The translations under genes were made by a program, and so were the position numbers. A stretch of 64,000 nt of DNA from the NCBI GenBank assembly GCA_036378315.1, contig DASUWU010000071.1, forward strand, positions 26,929-90,928, written 5' to 3'. Source of the DNA: CALAED01 sp036378315 (lineage in GTDB: Bacteria > Actinomycetota > Actinomycetes > Streptosporangiales > Streptosporangiaceae). Positions 43,760 through 52,814 of this stretch are shown piece after piece. The notes under the pieces were generated by a model, which saw only the letters and a program-made list of their open reading frames with translations, had not been told where the DNA came from and made no database searches. Each line of letters begins with the position of its first letter. Positions within the stretch are counted from its first letter, which is position 1.

Positions 43760-46267
43760 ATGAGCCCGCGGCATCGCGCCCATAGCCCCCGCAGGAACAC
43801 CGGCGCCTTCCAGACTTGGGCCAACCCCGCTTCGTCCGGATTTGGTGCCGGTCAGGTCCCCCCGGGGGAGCTGCCTTCGGGAGCGGTTCCCCCGTCCGCC
43901 GCGGCACCCAGGCATCCGGCTGAGATCAAGCCTGATCCGAGTCCTCGGGGCGGGTCGCCAGACACCGCCCCAAGATGGCCCATGTCAACCAAAATGCGGT
44001 TCGGACGCGTCCGTACGATCCGGGCACGGCTGGCCATCATCTTGATCGTTCCGACGATCCTTCTGGTCGGGCTGGCCGGGATCGGCGTTGCCAATCAGCT
44101 CCGTACGACCGACGACGCCAATGTCGTCTCCGACAACGTCGAGCTGGCGTTGGCCACTCAGGATCTCATCCACTCGCTCCAGCGCGAGCGGGCATTGTCC
44201 AGCGGTTTGCTGGGCCGTGCCGGGCTCTACCGCACCCAGCTGGACGGACAACGTCGCGCGACCGATCAGAACCGGGCCGCTCTCGACCGCCGGCTCAAGA
44301 CGGCCGATGGGGCGAGTGCCCGGGCCGTACGCGCCGCGCTCGGCAGGCTCGGCGCGTTGCAGACCGCGCGCCTGCAGATCGATTCCGGGCAGCAGACCCG
44401 CGCGGCCATGCTGAACTTCTATACAGCCGCCATCGTGGGTTTGAGCTCTGCGTCCGCCGACAGCGACATCGGTCAGGACGACCTGGTGTTGCGCCGCGGC
44501 CTGGAGTCCTTGCACGTGCTCGGCGACGTCAAGGAGTCGATCGCGAAGGAGGGCGGCCAGCTCAACGGAGTCTTGGCGCAGAACAGGTTCAGCCGCACGG
44601 ACTACATCGACTTTACGGCGACCCGTGCCGCCCGAATTGACTCGCTCGCCCGGTTTGCCCAGGTCGCGACCCCGCAGCGGAAGGCCCAGGTCGACGCCGC
44701 CGAACGCAGCCCGCAGGCCACCCTCGCCCAGCAGTACGAGCAAGCGGTCGTCGCGGGCTCCCCTGGCCGCGAACTCAACCTCAGCGCGCCGACATGGTCG
44801 GCCGCGACCAACACCGTCAACTATGACCTGCGCGAGATCCAGCGAGACATCGGCGACGACGTCAGGATCCGTGCCGCGAAGATAAGGACCGGCGCGGTCC
44901 GGACCCTGGTGCTGTACTCGGCCGCCGCGATCATCGCCGTGCTCACCGCGCTGCTGTTGTGGCTCTACACCTTCCGATCGATCGTACGGCCACTGCGTCT
45001 GTTGACCGACGAGGCGCACGAGGCGGCCGAGCGGCGGCTGCCCGAGGCAGTCGCGCGCATCCAGGCCGCAGAGGAGCCCGGCAACGTCATCGTGGAATCG
45101 TCGCGCACCACTCTCGCTCGCCGCGAGGACGAATTCGCCGAGGTCGTCGAGGCGCTGGACAACCTGCAGCAGACCGCTGTGCAGCTCGCGGCGCAGCAGG
45201 CGGTCATGCGGCACAACACGGCAGAGTCGCTGGCCAATCTTGGTCGGCGCAATCAGAACCTGGTCCGCCGGCAGCTCGGTTTCATCAGCGCGCTCGAACG
45301 CGACGAGGCCGACCCCAACGCCCTGGCCAACTTGTTCGAGCTCGATCACCTGGCCACGCGCATGCGCCGCAACGCCGAGAGCCTGCTCGTCCTCGTCGGA
45401 GAGCACAGCCCGCGACGGTGGTCGACGGCACTCGACGTCGGCGACGTGCTTCGCTCGGCCTTCGCCGAGGTGGAGGATTACCGCCGAGTGATCCTGCGCC
45501 GGATGGACGACGGAAAGGTCCGGGGCGCGGCCGCCGCGGAGATCTCGCACCTGCTCGCCGAACTGGTGGAGAACGCGCTTTCGTTCTCGCCGCCGGACCG
45601 CGAGGTCGAGGTCCAGGCGCGCAGCACCGGCGCGGAATACCACATCGCGATCGTCGACCAGGGTGTCGGCATGTCGCCGGCCGCGATGGCCACCGCGAAC
45701 GCACGGTTGCGTGGTGAGGAGAACTTCCTCGTCGCGCCCACCCGCGATCTCGGCCACTACGTGGTGGGCAGGCTGGCGCAGCGGCTCGGCGTCCGGGTAT
45801 GGCTGCACGACTCGCCGCTCGTCGGGGTCACCGCCCGGATCGTGCTGCCATCGAGCGTTCTCGAACATCCGGAGAAGATTGCGCAGACAGCCGCCGCGGC
45901 AACCGTCCCGCCAGTGAGACCGCCGGCCGTGGCGGCTCTGGCCCAGCCGAGCGGCACCGCGCGGCACCGCGACACGTTGACCCAGCCGGCAAGCAGTCCC
46001 GCCGTGCCGATGGGGACTGCCACCGCGGCGACTGCCTCGACTTCGGCCCCTCGCATGTCCGCAGCGGCAACGACACGCAACGGCCTGGTCAAGCGCGACC
46101 GGCGGGAGGGCAATCTCCGCCGGCCGATCCGCCCGGACCAGCGGGTTCCGGCGCCCGCTGCCGCTGACGAGCGGAAACGGACTCCGGACGATGTGCAATC
46201 CATGCTCAACACTTTCCGGTCCGGCGTCCACCGCGCCGAACAAGAACGCGACGGCGAGACCGGGTGA
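43760..46267 (+). CDS. cvnA: Nitrate/nitrite-sensor (NIT) domain histidine-kinase-like protein, conservon A
   Basis: An 835-residue membrane sensor. A 75-residue cytoplasmic Pro/Ser-rich N-terminus precedes TM1 (LAIILIVPTILLVGLAGI). The extracytoplasmic NIT domain follows (about 115-370; IHSLQRERALSSGLLG is typical), then TM2 (TLVLYSAAAIIAVLTALLLW), HAMP, and a C-terminal HATPase (ELVENALSFSPPDREV, DQGVGMSPAAM). Like other conservon A proteins it has NLGRRNQNLVRRQL rather than a classical H-box. The roughly 140-residue tail is disordered. GGGGAG lies 5 nt before the ATG. It heads the cvnABCD operon. Confidence 0.93.
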   Translation: MSPRHRAHSPRRNTGAFQTWANPASSGFGAGQVPPGELPSGAVPPSAAAPRHPAEIKPDPSPRGGSPDTAPRWPMSTKMRFGRVRTIRARLAIILIVPTILLVGLAGIGVANQLRTTDDANVVSDNVELALATQDLIHSLQRERALSSGLLGRAGLYRTQLDGQRRATDQNRAALDRRLKTADGASARAVRAALGRLGALQTARLQIDSGQQTRAAMLNFYTAAIVGLSSASADSDIGQDDLVLRRGLESLHVLGDVKESIAKEGGQLNGVLAQNRFSRTDYIDFTATRAARIDSLARFAQVATPQRKAQVDAAERSPQATLAQQYEQAVVAGSPGRELNLSAPTWSAATNTVNYDLREIQRDIGDDVRIRAAKIRTGAVRTLVLYSAAAIIAVLTALLLWLYTFRSIVRPLRLLTDEAHEAAERRLPEAVARIQAAEEPGNVIVESSRTTLARREDEFAEVVEALDNLQQTAVQLAAQQAVMRHNTAESLANLGRRNQNLVRRQLGFISALERDEADPNALANLFELDHLATRMRRNAESLLVLVGEHSPRRWSTALDVGDVLRSAFAEVEDYRRVILRRMDDGKVRGAAAAEISHLLAELVENALSFSPPDREVEVQARSTGAEYHIAIVDQGVGMSPAAMATANARLRGEENFLVAPTRDLGHYVVGRLAQRLGVRVWLHDSPLVGVTARIVLPSSVLEHPEKIAQTAAAATVPPVRPPAVAALAQPSGTARHRDTLTQPASSPAVPMGTATAATASTSAPRMSAAATTRNGLVKRDRREGNLRRPIRPDQRVPAPAAADERKRTPDDVQSMLNTFRSGVHRAEQERDGETG

Positions 46268-46283
46268 CATGGGAGGAACCTCG

Positions 46284-46706
46284 ATGACGCAGGCAATGTC
46301 GGCCACTCAAAACTTCAATTGGCTCCTCGGCAAGTTCGTCAAGGAGACCGACGGCGTGGCCGACGCCGTGGCGGTCTCCTCCGACGGGCTGCTCATGGCG
46401 CTGTCCGAGGGGCTGAACCGATCCGGCGCCGAGCATCTCGCCGCGATCGTGTCCGGGTTGACGAGCTTGGCCCGAAGCGCCTCGCGGCAGTACGGCTTCG
46501 AGGGCCTCAAGCTGGTGATGATCGAGATGCAGCGCGGCTTCCTGCTCGTCTCGGCGATCAGCGACGGAAGCTGTCTCGGCGTCGTCGCCACCATCCACTG
46601 TGATCTGGGCCTGGTCGGCCACGAGATCGCCAAGCTCTGCGACCGCTTTGGAGTATTCCTCACCCCACAGGTCGTAGCCGACCTCAAGAACGAGGTTCTG
46701 CGGTGA
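46284..46706 (+). CDS. cvnB: Roadblock/LC7-domain protein, conservon B
   Basis: A 140-residue roadblock/LC7 protein (NFNWLLGKFVKETDGVADAV, VSSDGLLMALSEGL). In conservons it interacts with the sensor kinase and regulates the partner small GTPase. I chose ATG 46284 because GGGAGGA lies about 7 nt upstream; upstream in-frame codons overlap the cvnA end. The next gene overlaps by GTGA. Confidence 0.95.
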   Translation: MTQAMSATQNFNWLLGKFVKETDGVADAVAVSSDGLLMALSEGLNRSGAEHLAAIVSGLTSLARSASRQYGFEGLKLVMIEMQRGFLLVSAISDGSCLGVVATIHCDLGLVGHEIAKLCDRFGVFLTPQVVADLKNEVLR

Positions 46707-47188
46707 ATCCGCAGAACCGGTGGGGCGAGCCCCGGCGCCCTCCCGATCCTCGGGCGACCGAGCCGCTACCGCGCGTGGCCTTCGAGGCCCCACCCGCACC
46801 GACGGTGCAGGTCCCCGCGCAGGTGCCGCCGGCCGCCGCCGACGATGAGACGGAGACCGAGCACATCGTCCGGCCCTTCATCGTGACCGGCGGCCGAACC
46901 CGGCCGACCGATGAGCGGCTGCGCGTCGAGACCATCGTCACCGCGGTCCCCGCGGCGCTTTCGGCACCGCTGGGCTTCGAGCGACGCCATATCGTCGAGA
47001 TCTGCCAGCGGCCGATCTCGGTGGCCGAGATCTCCCACAGCCTCGGTGTTCCGATCGGTGTGGCGCGGGTGGTAATCGCGGATCTCATCACCGAGCAATA
47101 TCTGACTGTCCATGACCACCTGGGGCCGGACGGTTACCCGTCGCAGGCCCTGCTGGAGAGAATTCGCGAGGGTGTCCGTGCGCTTTGA
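46703..47188 (+). CDS. cvnC: DUF742 protein, conservon C
   Basis: A 161-residue DUF742 protein. The Pro-rich N-terminus is followed by VRPFIVTGGRTRPTDERL and a winged-helix-like part (RRHIVEICQRPISVAEISHS, PIGVARVVIADL). It is the third component of conservons, with proposed roles in coupling sensor and GTPase. The GTG start overlaps the cvnB stop, and its end overlaps the GTPase gene by 11 nt. Confidence 0.95.
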   Translation: MNPQNRWGEPRRPPDPRATEPLPRVAFEAPPAPTVQVPAQVPPAAADDETETEHIVRPFIVTGGRTRPTDERLRVETIVTAVPAALSAPLGFERRHIVEICQRPISVAEISHSLGVPIGVARVVIADLITEQYLTVHDHLGPDGYPSQALLERIREGVRAL

Positions 47189-47756
47189 GACCCCCCATCC
47201 CCCCAGCCGGCAGATGATCTCAGCCAAAATCATCGTCTCGGGCGGCTTCGGAGTGGGGAAGACCACGTTTGTCGGAGCCATCTCAGAGATCGAACCGCTC
47301 ACCACCGAGGCCGCCATGACGGATGCGGCCGTTGAGGTCGACGACGCCTCCGGCGTCGACATGAAGACCACGACCACGGTCGCGTTCGACTTCGGCCGGA
47401 TCACCCTCGATGAGGGCATCGTTCTTTACATGTTCGGCACACCCGGCCAGGAGCGTTTCGCCTTCATGTGGGACGACCTCGTGGAGGGAGCGATCGGATC
47501 GATCATTCTCCTCGACACCCGGCGCATCGACATGGCCTACCCTGCGCTGAACTTCTTCGAGGAGGCGGGCATTCCCTTCGCCGTCGGTGTGAACCACTTC
47601 CCGGGTTCTGACACCTTCGATCTGGAAGAGATCCGGGAGGCGCTCGATATTCCCGACCGGATCCGGCTGGTCATGTGCGACGCACGGAAACGCGACTCCG
47701 TCAAGCAAGTTCTGCTTGCCCTTCTCGATAGCGTCATCGCCGCCTCTCCTGCGTGA
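47178..47756 (+). CDS. cvnD: Small GTP-binding protein, conservon D
   Basis: A 192-residue MglA/Ras-like GTPase. The P-loop is IVSGGFGVGKTTFVGAISEI, a G3-like FGTPGQERFAFMWDD follows, and the G4 position reads GVNHFPGS instead of NKxD, as I recall from other conservon D proteins. GTG 47178 has GCGAGG 6 nt upstream; GTG 47172 is an alternative. It completes cvnABCD, whose output is G-protein-like membrane signalling. The next gene, a ureohydrolase, follows after about 90 nt on the same strand. Confidence 0.94.
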   Translation: MRFETPHPPSRQMISAKIIVSGGFGVGKTTFVGAISEIEPLTTEAAMTDAAVEVDDASGVDMKTTTTVAFDFGRITLDEGIVLYMFGTPGQERFAFMWDDLVEGAIGSIILLDTRRIDMAYPALNFFEEAGIPFAVGVNHFPGSDTFDLEEIREALDIPDRIRLVMCDARKRDSVKQVLLALLDSVIAASPA

Positions 47757-47847
47757 CATCAGCCATCGAATCAGTTCACCATAGAGCTCCAGAGCTCGTA
47801 GCGGAAGCATGGCCGAATTCCCGATCAGGCCCTGTAATGGAGGTCAT

Positions 47848-49020
47848 GTGCATTTCAATCCCAAGCATCTGCCTGAGGAGTTCAATCCGGACGGTCTGCA
47901 CGAGGGATACGGTCCGGAAGCCCGGTACGCGGTAGCCGCGGAGGAGGTGCTTTCCACCAGGCGGCATGCGGAGGAGATCGCGCGTGGTCTGGAGCTGGGC
48001 CTACCGGCAGCGGACTCGATCGTGGACAAGAGCATTCCCACGTTCTCCCGGGGAGAGCTGCCGCATTTCGCGGGAATCAATACGTTCTTGAAAGCGCACT
48101 ATCTGGAGGATGTGCGGCGATGCGGTGAGTTCGATGTGGCGGTGGTTGGGGCACCGTTTGATGGGGGCACAACGTATCGATCAGGAACGCGGTTCGGGCC
48201 ACAGGGGATCCGGAAGATCTCGGGGCTGTACGGACCGTACAGCTTTGAACTCGGGGTGGATCTACGGGAATCGATCTCGATAGCGGACCTGGGGGATGTA
48301 TTCACGATCCCGGGCAACATCGAAAAGACCTTCGACCAGATCAGCAAGGCGGTGTCGCACGTCTACGCTTCGGGCGCGTTCCCGGTGGTGCTGGGCGGGG
48401 ATCATTCAATCGGATATCCGACGGTGCGCGGGGTGGCTCAGCATCTGGACGGAAAGCTGGGAATCATCCATTTCGATCGGCATGTGGACACCCAGGAAAC
48501 CGATCTGGATGAGCGAATGCACACCACACCATGGTTTCACGCGACGGATCTTCCGAACGTTCCTGCGAGCAACCTGGTGCAGATCGGGATCGGAGGATGG
48601 CAGGCGCCTCGGCCCGGGGTGAAGGTGGGCCGGGAACGAGCAACGACGATCATGACGGTCACCGACTGTGTGGACATGGGGATTCGAGCGGCGGCCGAGC
48701 GTGCGCTGGAGGTGGCGTGGCGGGACGCCGAGGCAGTGTGGCTGTCCTTCGATGTGGACTGTCTCGACGCGGCGTTCGTGCCGGGGACAGGCTGGCCCGA
48801 ACCGGGCGGATTCCTGCCACGCGAGGTACTGAAATTCATTCAGATCATCGCTGACGCCGCTCCACTGGCCGGCATCGAAGTCGTCGAGTGCTCGCCCCCC
48901 TATGACAACGCCGAGATCACCTCACTCATCGCGACCCGCGTCATATGCGACACCCTCGGCTGCCTGGTCCGCTCCGGGCACCTCCCCCACAGGCCCCCAT
49001 CCGCGAAGGACAACGTGTGA
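47848..49020 (+). CDS. Ureohydrolase, probable guanidine hydrolase (GdmH-like)
   Basis: A 390-residue arginase/agmatinase-superfamily enzyme. Binuclear metal ligands are present in VVLGGDHSIGY, IHFDRHVDTQ and LSFDVDCLDAAF. Two stretches differ from ordinary agmatinases: DERMHTTPWFHATDLPNVP, and PGTGWPEPGGF with Trp where agmatinases have Thr. From memory, these match nickel-dependent guanidine hydrolases. GTG 47848 follows GGAGG by 4 nt and excludes a codon-atypical leader; ATG 47809 would add 13 residues. The stop overlaps the ABC binding-protein start (TGATG). No HypA/HypB-like nickel chaperone is in view. Agmatinase or guanidino-acid hydrolase activity remains possible. Confidence 0.78.
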   Translation: MHFNPKHLPEEFNPDGLHEGYGPEARYAVAAEEVLSTRRHAEEIARGLELGLPAADSIVDKSIPTFSRGELPHFAGINTFLKAHYLEDVRRCGEFDVAVVGAPFDGGTTYRSGTRFGPQGIRKISGLYGPYSFELGVDLRESISIADLGDVFTIPGNIEKTFDQISKAVSHVYASGAFPVVLGGDHSIGYPTVRGVAQHLDGKLGIIHFDRHVDTQETDLDERMHTTPWFHATDLPNVPASNLVQIGIGGWQAPRPGVKVGRERATTIMTVTDCVDMGIRAAAERALEVAWRDAEAVWLSFDVDCLDAAFVPGTGWPEPGGFLPREVLKFIQIIADAAPLAGIEVVECSPPYDNAEITSLIATRVICDTLGCLVRSGHLPHRPPSAKDNV

Positions 49021-50057
49021 TGAAACGTTCCATCCTGGCTCGGTCCTCGTCGGCCCGGCGCGCTCTTGCGCTGATCCTCACCGCAGCGCTGATGCTCACG
49101 GCATGCGGCAAATCGAACTCGACGACCTCGGCGAGCGGCGGTTCTGTTAACACAATCACCCTCGGATTCAGCGCCTGGCCGGGCTGGTTCCCCTGGCAGG
49201 TCGCCAAGGAGAAAGGCCTGTTCCAAAAGAACGGCATCAACGTCGATCTGAAGTATTTCGACAGTTACACGGACAGCCTGACGGCCTTGTCCAGCGGCAG
49301 TATCGACGCCAACAGCCAGACCCTCAACGACACCATTTCCTCGGTCGCCGGCGGCGCCGCGGAGACCATCGTCCTCACCAACGACAATTCCACCGGCAAC
49401 GACCAGATCATCGCCCGCGCCGGCATCAACTCAGTCGCCGACCTCAAAGGTAGGACCGTCGGGGTCGAACAGGGTACGGTCGATCACTACCTGCTGCTGC
49501 TCGCGCTCAAGAAAGCCGGGCTCACCGCCAAAGACGTGCACCTCAAACCGCTGCTGACCGATGCGGCCGCCGCCGCGTTCAAGGCCGGCAAGATCGACGC
49601 GGTAGGCGTCTTCGCGCCCTTCACGACCACCGCGCTCACACTGCCGGGCAGTAAGGCCATTGCCACCTCCCGGGACTTCCCCGGCGCGATCCCCGACCAC
49701 CTGGTCATCAAGGCCGACATGGTGAAAAAGGATCCGAAAGCGGTACAGGCGCTTGTCAGGACGTGGTTCGAAACGCTGGATTGGATCAAGGCCCACCACG
49801 ACGAGGCTGTCACCATCATGGCCAAGCGCGGCGGCGTCGACTCCAAGTCCTACCTTGAGTACAACCGGGGCACAACGATCTTCACCCTCAAGGACAACCT
49901 GAACGCCTTCTCGCCCGGTAACACCGACGCCAACCTGGACTTCCAGGCGAAGAAGATCTCCGATTTCCTGCTGAGCAACCAGATGGTGGACTCGCCCCCG
50001 AACCTCGACGGACTCCTTGACCCGACATTCGTCCAGCAGATGGACAGGTCGCGATGA
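49020..50057 (+). CDS. NitT/TauT-type ABC transporter substrate-binding lipoprotein (copy 1)
   Basis: A 345-residue NMT1/SsuA-like binding protein. The signal peptide ends in the lipobox LMLTAC, and the mature part begins with ITLGFSAWPGWFPWQVAKE. Such proteins deliver small solutes (sulfonates, nitrate, pyrimidines, guanidino compounds) to an ABC permease. The ATG overlaps the ureohydrolase stop, and its own end overlaps the permease by ATGA, so all four genes are one transcription unit. A close paralogue lies at 51790. Confidence 0.92.
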   Translation: MKRSILARSSSARRALALILTAALMLTACGKSNSTTSASGGSVNTITLGFSAWPGWFPWQVAKEKGLFQKNGINVDLKYFDSYTDSLTALSSGSIDANSQTLNDTISSVAGGAAETIVLTNDNSTGNDQIIARAGINSVADLKGRTVGVEQGTVDHYLLLLALKKAGLTAKDVHLKPLLTDAAAAAFKAGKIDAVGVFAPFTTTALTLPGSKAIATSRDFPGAIPDHLVIKADMVKKDPKAVQALVRTWFETLDWIKAHHDEAVTIMAKRGGVDSKSYLEYNRGTTIFTLKDNLNAFSPGNTDANLDFQAKKISDFLLSNQMVDSPPNLDGLLDPTFVQQMDRSR

Positions 50058-50938
50058 ACAGCCAGGACCAGTTGGAATCCGTCACCGCCCCCACCAGAGC
50101 CGCCGCCTGGGAACGTGCGACATGGCCTGCCCTCCCGACTCGCCGGGCGCGACGTGGCGCGACCTGGCTGTCGCCGCATAGGGAGATCACCCAACCGACG
50201 CGCTGGCTACTTCGTGCTCTGTCATTGCTGGTTCCGCTGGCGGCCTGGATAACGCTCAGCACAAGCGGCTCCGTGGATCCGACATTCCTGCCCACCCCAG
50301 CGGCAACCTGGCAGGCAGCGCTGGACATGGCGAAGTCCGGCGAGTTGTTCACCGATACCGCTGCCAGTGTCCAGCGAGTGCTGCTCGGCTTCGGCCTGGC
50401 CATGGTGATCTCAATCCCGCTGGGGTTCGCGATGGGGACCTGGCAGTGGGCGTTGGCCGCGCTCGAGCCGATCATCGGGCTCGTACGATACATGCCGGCC
50501 AGCGCGTTCATCCCGCTTCTCATCATCTGGCTGGGGCTTGGTGAGCCGTCAAAGCTGGCCGTCCTGGTGCTCGGCGTCGTGTTCTTCAACATCCTCATGG
50601 TCGCCGACGTCGTACGGCAGGCACCGCGGCGTACGCTCGAGGTCGCCCAGACCCTGGGTGCCACACCGGGGGTGCTGATCCGCAAGGTGATCCTCCCGTA
50701 CTCGTTGCCCGGCATCATCGACGCGGCCCGGGTCAACGCCGCGGCAGCCTGGAACTTCGTGGTGATCGCCGAGTTGTTCGCTTCGACCGAAGGGCTCGGC
50801 TACCGGATCACTCGGTCAGGGCGTTTCCTGCAGAGCGACCGGATCTTCGCAGTGCTGGTCGTCATCGGCATCATCGGGATCGCCCTCGACGTCGGGCTCC
50901 GCCTGCTCCGTGACCTGGTGGGGCGGTGGAAGTCATGA
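50054..50938 (+). CDS. NitT/TauT-type ABC transporter permease
   Basis: A 294-residue inner-membrane permease with six predicted segments. The EAA loop reads ADVVRQAPRRTLEVAQTLGA followed by TPGVLIRKVILPYSLPGI, as in SsuC/TauC/NrtB proteins. An unusually long Arg-rich cytoplasmic N-terminus (about 50 residues) precedes TM1. It overlaps the binding-protein gene upstream and the ATPase gene downstream, each by 4 nt. Confidence 0.94.
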   Translation: MNSQDQLESVTAPTRAAAWERATWPALPTRRARRGATWLSPHREITQPTRWLLRALSLLVPLAAWITLSTSGSVDPTFLPTPAATWQAALDMAKSGELFTDTAASVQRVLLGFGLAMVISIPLGFAMGTWQWALAALEPIIGLVRYMPASAFIPLLIIWLGLGEPSKLAVLVLGVVFFNILMVADVVRQAPRRTLEVAQTLGATPGVLIRKVILPYSLPGIIDAARVNAAAAWNFVVIAELFASTEGLGYRITRSGRFLQSDRIFAVLVVIGIIGIALDVGLRLLRDLVGRWKS

Positions 50939-51714
50939 CCACCGGACTTCACCTCACCGGGATCGCCAAGGACTTCCCGGCGCCGCGCGGCAGCCGGCGG
51001 GTCTTGGACGGCGTCAACCTGCACGTCGACCCGGGCGAGTTCGTCTGCGTCGTCGGGGCCAGCGGATCAGGAAAATCCACCCTGCTCGACCTTGTCGCAG
51101 GTCTCAAGTCCCCAACCGAGGGCACGATCAGCTGGGACGGGCGGACGGTCGCCGGGCCCGGGCCCGATCGCGGCCTGGTCTGCCAGACAGGGGAACTGTT
51201 CCCCTGGCGTACGGTCGAGCAAAATGTGGCTTTCGGTCTGGAACTGCTCCCTATTTCCGCAGCAGATCGCCGCCGCAGGGTCGCCTGGTATCTGGAGGAG
51301 GTCGGGCTCACACCGTTCGCCCGCGCGCTCCCGGGCAAGCTGTCGGGCGGTCAGCGACAGCGGGTCGCCATCGCTCGCGCTCTCGCCTGCGAGCCGCACG
51401 TCCTGCTCCTCGACGAACCGTTCGGCGCCCTCGATGTCCAGACCAAAGAAGACATGCAGATCTTCCTCCGGCAGGTGTGGCAGGACACGACGACCACCAT
51501 CGTCATGGTCACACATGACGTGGAGGAAGCAGTGTTCCTCGCCCAACGAGTCCTGGTCCTCACCAGCTCACCGGGACGCGTCGCGGCCGAAATCGAGATC
51601 GACCTGACCGATGAGCGCACGTTCGCGACCCGGCGCACGCCCCCATTTCTCCGGCTGCGTGCCCAAATCGAGGACATGGTCCGGACTCAGCACCTTCAGA
51701 CGACAAAGACCTGA
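50935..51714 (+). CDS. NitT/TauT-type ABC transporter ATPase
   Basis: A 259-residue ABC ATPase. Walker A is VVGASGSGKSTLLDLVAGL, signature LSGGQRQRVAIARAL, Walker B LLLDEPFGALD and switch His VTHDVEEAVFLAQ. The Q-loop reads VCQTGELFPWRTV. It energises the neighbouring permease. I chose ATG 50935, which overlaps the permease stop; GTG 50926 is possible. The second binding-protein gene follows 75 nt later. Confidence 0.95.
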   Translation: MTTGLHLTGIAKDFPAPRGSRRVLDGVNLHVDPGEFVCVVGASGSGKSTLLDLVAGLKSPTEGTISWDGRTVAGPGPDRGLVCQTGELFPWRTVEQNVAFGLELLPISAADRRRRVAWYLEEVGLTPFARALPGKLSGGQRQRVAIARALACEPHVLLLDEPFGALDVQTKEDMQIFLRQVWQDTTTTIVMVTHDVEEAVFLAQRVLVLTSSPGRVAAEIEIDLTDERTFATRRTPPFLRLRAQIEDMVRTQHLQTTKT

Positions 51715-51789
51715 ACGAAATGCAACACCTCAGCCCCCATGCATGCGCTGTCTGCTCGAAGAGATACCGACATACCGAGGTTTCGCCAA

Positions 51790-52785
51790 ATGAAGAGGCT
51801 TCTCCGACTGCTGTGCACCATCGTTGTCGGGACGTTTCCAGTCGCGTCCTGCAGCCTTATAGCCGGCAACGCAGATGTGGCACGACCGATCACCCTCGGA
51901 TTCAGTGCCTGGCCGGGCTGGTTCCCCTGGCAGGTCGCCAAGGAGGAAGGCCTATTCGAAAAGAACGGCATCAACGTCGACCTGAAGTACTACGACAACT
52001 ACACCGACAGTCTAACGGCACTCACCAATGGCGATATTGACGCCAACAGCCAGACTCTCAACGATACTCTCTCATCGATCACCGACGGATCCCGAGAGGT
52101 AATCGTGCTGGTAAACGACAATTCTACCGGCAACGACCAGATCATCGCCCGCCCCGGCATCAAGTCCGTCGCCGACCTCAAGGGCAAAACGGTCGCCGCA
52201 GAAGACGGCACAGTCGACCACTACCTGCTGATGCTCGCGCTCAGGAAAGCCGGCCTGCGACCCACCGACGTCAACTTCGAACCCATGGCAACCGACGCCG
52301 CCGCCGACGCGCTGGTCTCGGGGAAAGTCGACGCAGTCGGAGTGTTCGCCCCCTTCACCACCGCCGCCCTCAAACGTCCCGGCAGCAAAGCCATCGCCAC
52401 CTCGAAGAACTTCCCCGGCGCGATCCCCGACCACCTGGTCGTCACCCACTCCCTCCTCGACCAGCACCCCGACCAGGTCCAAGCGCTGGTCAAGACGTGG
52501 TTCGACACACAGCAATGGATCGCCAAGCACAAGAATCAGGCCATCGCCATCATGGCGAAACGCGCCGGAGTGAGCGAAGCCGACTATAAGACCTACGATG
52601 CCGGCACCACAATTTTCTCGCTCCAGGACAACCTCCGAGCCTTCGAATCCGGCCGGACTTCGACCAGCCTGAGCTACCAGGCACAATCGATCTCAAAATT
52701 TCTCCTCGACAGCAGATTGACCCAGATCCAGCCTTCACTCGACCAACTCATCGAGCCGCGTTTTGTCCAGGCCCTGCACGACTGA
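51790..52785 (+). CDS. NitT/TauT-type substrate-binding lipoprotein (copy 2)
   Basis: A 331-residue paralogue of the protein at 49020, with a separate lipoprotein signal (LLRLLCTIVVGTFPVASC) but nearly identical ligand-domain blocks such as TLGFSAWPGWFPWQVAKE and SLTAL/DANSQTLND. DNA identity is also high (for example 51888-51945 versus 49162-49219), indicating recent tandem duplication. The ATG has GAGG about 10 nt upstream. It may widen substrate range or dosage for one permease/ATPase pair. Confidence 0.92.
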   Translation: MKRLLRLLCTIVVGTFPVASCSLIAGNADVARPITLGFSAWPGWFPWQVAKEEGLFEKNGINVDLKYYDNYTDSLTALTNGDIDANSQTLNDTLSSITDGSREVIVLVNDNSTGNDQIIARPGIKSVADLKGKTVAAEDGTVDHYLLMLALRKAGLRPTDVNFEPMATDAAADALVSGKVDAVGVFAPFTTAALKRPGSKAIATSKNFPGAIPDHLVVTHSLLDQHPDQVQALVKTWFDTQQWIAKHKNQAIAIMAKRAGVSEADYKTYDAGTTIFSLQDNLRAFESGRTSTSLSYQAQSISKFLLDSRLTQIQPSLDQLIEPRFVQALHD

Positions 52786-52814
52786 TCCAAGAAAGGGACG
52801 TCAGCAGAGGAGAT

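Noticed and set aside
47757..47847. Guanidine riboswitch upstream of the ureohydrolase
   Set aside because: I looked for ykkC-type, mini-ykkC and ykkC-III conserved motifs in this gap, at 49.0 kb and at 51.7 kb; only a GAGCTC repeat is present.
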